Origin: Candidatus Woesebacteria bacterium
GTDB lineage: Bacteria > Patescibacteriota > Microgenomatia > UBA8517
Assembly (NCBI GenBank): GCA_030699485.1
Contig: JAUYMM010000019.1
Location: forward strand, 1-7,232
DNA length: 7,232 nucleotides
Direction of reading: 5' to 3'
The notes under the pieces were generated by a model. The model was not told the DNA's origin, ran no database searches, and saw nothing but the letters and a program-made list of their open reading frames with translations. Shown one piece after another: positions 4,437 through 7,232 of this stretch. How positions within the stretch are numbered: position 1 is the stretch's first letter; the number at the start of each line of letters is the position of its first letter. Position numbers and translations under genes: made by a program.

Positions 4437-4952
4437 TTATTTTTTTCTTTTTGATTGGGTAAATTTTTCGTGAGCCGTTTCATAACTGAAGATTTCATTT
4501 CCTGAAAACCAATGTGCAATTTCCTTCTCTGCATCATCAGCATCGCCTGAAGCATGTATAAGATTTGGAACACCCAATCCTTCTTCATCTGCATGAACAA
4601 AACTCATGTGAGCATAGTCTCCCCTTATTGTCCCAGGAAGTGATGCTTTTGGTTCTGTTGTACCTACCAGCTTACGAACCAAAGAGATCGCTTCAATACC
4701 TTCCAAAACCATGGCAACAACTGGACCGTCTCTCATAAATTTTAAAGTCACATCAAATGCCTTTTGACCACGCCTTGAAATCATATTTCCTATATCTTCA
4801 TAATGTTTGTGATAATGCTTCTCGTTTGGCGCAACCATTTTTGTAGCCACAATTTTAAGACCTGCCTTTTCAAACCTAGTTAATATTTCCCCCGTTATCC
4901 CTCTCTGAATTGTATCTGGTTTAAATATTATAAGAGTTTGTTCAATTTTCAT
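4437..4952 (-). CDS. ndk: Nucleoside diphosphate kinase
   Basis: Ndk moves the gamma-phosphate between nucleoside triphosphates and diphosphates through a phosphohistidine, balancing NTP and dNTP pools in the cytoplasm. The 171-residue product begins with the family pattern TLIIFKPDTIQRG (6-18). The active-site histidine is H133 in NLIHASGDADDAEKEI (130-145), and the C-terminus carries the usual W-F...E block (148-153). It is longer than the common 130-155 residues, owing to an expanded segment around 45-75 and a loop around 119-129 (VHADEEGLGVP), plus a basic tail (QSKRKK). The ATG overlaps the TGA of the upstream M16 peptidase gene (ATGA, 4 bp), with GGAAAGG seven bases before it, so translation is probably coupled and the two genes share the M16 promoter. 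Confidence 0.96.
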   Translation of the reverse strand: MKIEQTLIIFKPDTIQRGITGEILTRFEKAGLKIVATKMVAPNEKHYHKHYEDIGNMISRRGQKAFDVTLKFMRDGPVVAMVLEGIEAISLVRKLVGTTEPKASLPGTIRGDYAHMSFVHADEEGLGVPNLIHASGDADDAEKEIAHWFSGNEIFSYETAHEKFTQSKRKK

Positions 4953-6250
4953 TTAATAACCTTTCCAAGGTTGGATCTCATTATATTTTTAAATTTACTA
5001 TCATCTTTATATGGTCCGATTATAGCAAGGTTAAGGCGTTCTGGCACGAACAGTCTTTTGGCCTCAAAATTTACTTCATCCATTGTTACCTTGTCTATTT
5101 TCTTGAATACTTCCTCAGGAGTTAATACTTTTTTAGAGAATAATTCTTGATCACCAAAAAAACTACTTACATCACTGGTATCTTCCAAAGCCAGAGCTAA
5201 ATGGCCCTTGAGGAATTCCTTCGCTTTTGTTAATTCACTAATTAGAATTTGGGATTTAGAGTTTAGGATTTGGTGATGCTGATCAAGCATTACTTTAACA
5301 GCCTCGACGGCTCGTTTTGTATCAAGTCCTGCATATGTTCCTATATATCCAATATCTGTATATCTATCCATTGATGTACGAATTGCATAGGCAAGTCCCC
5401 TTCTTTCACGGACTTCAGTAAACATTCTTGAACTCATTCCCCCACCTAAAATGGCAGAAAGAATAGTTTGGGGATATTTACCTTTGTAATTTTTTCCATC
5501 AGCCAAAAAACCTAAAATAACATGTGTTTGCTCTTTCTTTTTATTATGTAATTTTATTTTCGGTTTGTCTTGTGTCGTTTTGTAGTGCAGATTTGCAGAT
5601 TTGCAGATTTGCAGATTTGGCATTTTAGAAAAGTATTTTTGGCTAAGTGCCAAAACACTTTTCTCGTCCACACCTCCAGCAATGGTTAAAATCATATTTT
5701 CTGGTGTGTAAAAATTATTTCTATAATCTACAAAGTCGCCCCTTTTCATTTCAGAAACAGTCTTTTCTGTCCCTGCAATGTCCATCCCCAATGTATGTCC
5801 AGAATAGACAAGACTCTCAAAAACTTCACCAATCGAGATCATTGGAGTATCTTCATACATTCTAATTTCTTCAATAATTGTCCCCTTTTCCCGCTCAATT
5901 TCCTTATGATCCAGTAAAGAATTCATAGTCATATCAGAAAGTAAATCAAAAGCTGTTTCAATTTTATCTGCCCTACATTTTATATAATACTGGGTATATT
6001 CTTTTGAAGTTCCTGCATTCTGAATTCCCCCTATTGAGTCTATTTCCTCTGCAATTTGCTTGGCTGTAGGTCTATTTGTTGTACCTTTAAAAAACATATG
6101 TTCTAAAAAGTGACTGATACCATTATTTTTAGAATTTTCATTTCTTGATCCTGTTTTTGCCCAAATTGATACTGTCACAGATTCTAAACTAGGCATGGGG
6201 ATTGTTATTACTCGAAGACCGTTTGGTAAAACACTCTTTGCATATTGCAT
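4949..6250 (-). CDS. M16 family zinc metallopeptidase (processing-peptidase-like)
   Basis: The 433-residue length is that of single-chain bacterial M16B peptidases (PepR/YmxG type, related to mitochondrial processing peptidase). The inverted zinc motif HFLEH is at 47-51: H47 and H51 bind zinc, E50 is the catalytic base, and E128 in TIIEEIR is the third ligand at the expected spacing. The C-terminal half has the glycine-rich loop GGGMSSRMF (269-277) and RERRGLAYAI (281-290) for substrate binding, so all catalytic features are intact. M16B enzymes cleave short peptides or N-terminal extensions inside their clam-shell chamber. Two low-complexity DNA repeats are translated within it: a 4 x 8-bp tandem repeat at residues 211-222, in the linker between the halves, and a degenerate 4 x 7-bp repeat at 327-336. 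There is no signal peptide, suggesting a cytoplasmic site. It is the first gene of a pair with ndk and is divergent from the DUF1003 gene. Confidence 0.95.
   Translation of the reverse strand: MQYAKSVLPNGLRVITIPMPSLESVTVSIWAKTGSRNENSKNNGISHFLEHMFFKGTTNRPTAKQIAEEIDSIGGIQNAGTSKEYTQYYIKCRADKIETAFDLLSDMTMNSLLDHKEIEREKGTIIEEIRMYEDTPMISIGEVFESLVYSGHTLGMDIAGTEKTVSEMKRGDFVDYRNNFYTPENMILTIAGGVDEKSVLALSQKYFSKMPNLQICKSANLHYKTTQDKPKIKLHNKKKEQTHVILGFLADGKNYKGKYPQTILSAILGGGMSSRMFTEVRERRGLAYAIRTSMDRYTDIGYIGTYAGLDTKRAVEAVKVMLDQHHQILNSKSQILISELTKAKEFLKGHLALALEDTSDVSSFFGDQELFSKKVLTPEEVFKKIDKVTMDEVNFEAKRLFVPERLNLAIIGPYKDDSKFKNIMRSNLGKVIK
4960..4966 (-). promoter_or_regulatory. Ribosome binding site of ndk inside the M16 3' end
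   Basis: On the minus strand GGAAAGG (4966-4960) lies seven bases before the ndk ATG and within the last codons of the M16 gene. With the ATGA overlap it supports coupled translation. Confidence 0.55.
5245..5272. repeat. Degenerate 4 x 7-bp tandem repeat inside the M16 gene
   Basis: On the plus strand four consecutive heptamers follow the pattern RRRTTTR, apart from one T: GAATTTG, GGATTTA, GAGTTTA, GGATTTG. The tract is translated on the minus strand as part of QILNSKSQILI (about 327-337), just before the conserved ELTKAKEFLKG helix. The unit length is not a multiple of three. Confidence 0.65.
5587..5618. repeat. Perfect 4 x 8-bp tandem repeat inside the M16 gene
   Basis: GCAGATTT occurs four times without a mismatch. 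On the minus strand it encodes part of NLQICKSANL in the interdomain linker of the M16 peptidase (about residues 211-222). Three units equal 24 bp, so gain or loss of any other number of units would shift the frame. Confidence 0.9.
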
Positions 6251-6256
6251 TCAATT

Positions 6257-6265
6257 ATTCTAACA
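6257..6265 (-). promoter_or_regulatory. Extended -10 of the M16-ndk promoter, leaderless arrangement
   Basis: On the minus strand TGTTAGAAT (6265-6257) is an extended -10 (TGn plus TAGAAT, one mismatch to consensus), followed by six bases and the M16 ATG at 6250. As with mreB, the mRNA would start at or next to the start codon and there is no Shine-Dalgarno. Confidence 0.6.
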
Positions 6266-6266
6266 T
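6261..6266 (+). promoter_or_regulatory. Possible -10 box of the DUF1003 gene, leaderless arrangement
   Basis: TAACAT (four of six to consensus) ends six bases before the ATG at 6273 and overlaps the opposing M16 -10 box. An alternative TATTCT at 6256-6261 would leave a leader of about five bases. Either way no Shine-Dalgarno fits the 22-bp gap. Confidence 0.4.
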
Positions 6267-6272
6267 AATAGT

Positions 6273-6818
6273 ATGAGTAATATAGTACAAAGTTTTGAGG
6301 CAAAGGAACTTAAGAAAAGACCTTATATCGTTATAATTGCAGACAGGCTTACAACTTTTTTTGGTAGTTTTTGGTTTCTAGGTTTTAACATAATACTTTT
6401 TACCTTCTGGATTTTTGCTAATCTAGGTTATATTTCAGGAATTGCTGTTTTTGATCCTTTTCCCTTTTTCTTTTTAACAACCGGAGTATCTCTTGAAGCT
6501 ATTATCTTAACAATTGTAGTTTTAGTTAGTCAACAAAGGCAATCACAAGTTGGGAAAATAAGAGAAGAGCTTGATATGCATGTAAATAAAATTGCAGAAA
6601 AAGAAATATCAAAATCACTCTCAATATTAAAAAGAATTGCAGAAAAGCAGGGTATAGATTTAAGTGAAGACACAGAACTTGATGAAATGATCAAAGGAAT
6701 TAGTGTGAGTTATATTGAGAAAAAACTTGAAGAACAATTATCAGATAAGCATAGCTTGGCCAACTTCGTTGGTAAGCCAAATAATTTACATCTTTTCAGG
6801 AGCGTCAATTCCAAGTAA
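6273..6818 (+). CDS. DUF1003-family membrane protein
   Basis: The product is 181 residues. The DUF1003 pattern is clear: ADRLTTFFGSFWF (23-35), FTFWIFAN (43-50), FDPFPFFFLTTGVSLEAI (60-77) and a basic SQQRQ (86-90, usually SQNRQ). Two TM helices are predicted at about 30-53 and 62-86. A cytoplasmic helical, probably coiled-coil region follows (92-125) and then an acidic/lysine-rich tail. The biochemical role of DUF1003 is unknown. The start follows the divergent M16 gene by 22 bp. The last 33 bp, encoding a non-conserved tail (about 171-181), overlap the 3' end of argS on the opposite strand. Confidence 0.9.
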   Translation: MSNIVQSFEAKELKKRPYIVIIADRLTTFFGSFWFLGFNIILFTFWIFANLGYISGIAVFDPFPFFFLTTGVSLEAIILTIVVLVSQQRQSQVGKIREELDMHVNKIAEKEISKSLSILKRIAEKQGIDLSEDTELDEMIKGISVSYIEKKLEEQLSDKHSLANFVGKPNNLHLFRSVNSK

Positions 6819-7232
6819 ATTAAGACCAGTTTTGAGTGTCTTGCCTACGGAAGACGTTAAAATCAGTCGGAAGTCAGTTGTAATATGTTTGGAATTAGTT
6901 AATATTGAATGTTTATTATAAAAAGTATTAAATTTACTTGCAAGTTCATATAGATAATTGCATAAAATATTAGGTGAGTAATTTTTTGTTGCAATCACTA
7001 TTACCTCATGGAATTGGGACAATTTACGTAAGACTGACGTTTCCTCTTCTGTTAAGGTCAGACCTTGCAACCCTGTTAAGGTCCGACCTTGTAGCAAGGT
7101 CGGACCTTTCAAGACTACGCTGTTTATTCTTGCAACGGTATATTGTAAATAAGGTCCACTATTTCCTTCCATGTTCATTATCTTTTCCCAATCAAAAACT
7201 ACATCACTTTGCACAGAATGCATTAAATCAAA
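6786..7232 (-). CDS. argS: Arginyl-tRNA synthetase, C-terminal part (5' end beyond window)
   Basis: The frame is open to the right edge; 148 C-terminal residues are visible. ArgS charges tRNA-Arg with arginine using ATP. The end of the catalytic domain is marked by VVFDWEKIMNMEGNSGPYLQYTVARINS. The anticodon-binding DALR domain follows, with LRKLSQFHEVI, the N-x-L-C-x-Y-L-Y-E-L-A-S-x-F-N-x-F-Y pattern and the standard ending LLGIDAPEKM. Between them, residues encoded by about 7052-7112 form a repeated peptide (KGPTLLQGRTLTGLQGLTLT) derived from three palindromic DNA repeats, all in frame. This is a surface linker in ArgS, which explains why it is tolerated; no stop or frameshift is present. 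The stop lies inside the 3' end of the convergent DUF1003 gene. A tRNA-Arg is also in the window, but there is no sign that the two are linked. Confidence 0.96.
   Translation of the reverse strand, partial: FDLMHSVQSDVVFDWEKIMNMEGNSGPYLQYTVARINSVVLKGPTLLQGRTLTGLQGLTLTEEETSVLRKLSQFHEVIVIATKNYSPNILCNYLYELASKFNTFYNKHSILTNSKHITTDFRLILTSSVGKTLKTGLNLLGIDAPEKM
7052..7070. repeat. GGTCnGACC palindrome, copy 5, inside argS
   Basis: The core AAGGTC-A-GACCTT is intact and the right arm keeps GACCTTGCAA. The left arm reads TTAAGGTC, lacking the GC of the TTGC end found in copies 2 and 4. It is translated in argS as QGLTLT. Confidence 0.85.
7078..7108. repeat. GGTCnGACC palindromes, copies 6 and 7, inverted pair inside argS
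   Basis: AAGGTCCGACCTTG (7078-7091) and CAAGGTCGGACCTT (7095-7108) are exact reverse complements separated by TAG. Each copy is itself palindromic, so the pair can form one 14-bp hairpin or two small ones. In argS they are read as QGRTL and KGPTL. Cores of copies 5, 6 and 7 are 24 and 18 bp apart, both multiples of three. Confidence 0.9.

Noticed and set aside
4391..4600. Alternative minus-strand frame over the end of ndk
   Set aside because: It lies in another frame of the well-conserved ndk gene, which contains the active-site histidine.

Overview
This is an AT-rich (about two-thirds A+T by eye), compactly organised bacterial window. Very short intergenic gaps, divergent gene pairs only 22-28 bp apart, a single-TM PEGA/beta-propeller protein beside mreB, a small DUF1003 protein, a WecG/TagA-type glycosyltransferase with an extra segment, tRNAs without encoded CCA and abundant short repeats all suggest a Candidate Phyla Radiation (Patescibacteria) genome, possibly the Microgenomates group. 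This placement is inference from gene style; no rRNA is present to confirm it. TGA is used as a stop and is not read through in frame, which argues against the recoded CPR lineages.

Layout. Bases 1-753 (minus) hold a WecG/TagA/CpsF-family glycosyltransferase cut off at its C-terminus. A gene-free AT-rich spacer with simple repeats follows (754-1008). mreB (minus, 1009-2019) and a membrane-anchored PEGA/propeller protein (plus, 2048-3190) diverge from a 28-bp region with a TATAAT box about 6-7 bases before each ATG, the arrangement expected for leaderless mRNAs. Next come tRNA-Arg(CCT) and tRNA-Pro(CGG) on the plus strand, then two small minus-strand genes: an unrecognised 100-aa protein and a 41-aa single-TM protein, each with a strong Shine-Dalgarno. 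An M16 zinc peptidase gene (minus) overlaps ndk by 4 bp (ATGA). Divergent from the peptidase is a DUF1003 membrane protein (plus), whose 3' end overlaps by 33 bp the 3' end of a partial arginyl-tRNA synthetase gene running off the right edge.

What stands out. A palindromic repeat with core GGTCnGACC occurs seven times. Four copies lie in spacers around the tRNAs and small genes. Three more are clustered inside argS, in frame, and are translated as a repeating Gly-x-Thr-Leu peptide between the catalytic and anticodon-binding regions. The two intergenic subfamilies differ by a paired change in both arms, so the palindrome itself appears conserved. This resembles REP elements, or the Rickettsia palindromic elements that insert into ORFs. 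The M16 gene also carries an in-frame 4 x 8-bp tandem repeat and a degenerate 4 x 7-bp repeat.

The genes cover cell shape and envelope (MreB, glycosyltransferase, PEGA protein, DUF1003), protein processing (M16), nucleotide metabolism (Ndk) and translation (ArgS, tRNAs). Apart from the M16-ndk pair they are mostly independent transcription units rather than one pathway.
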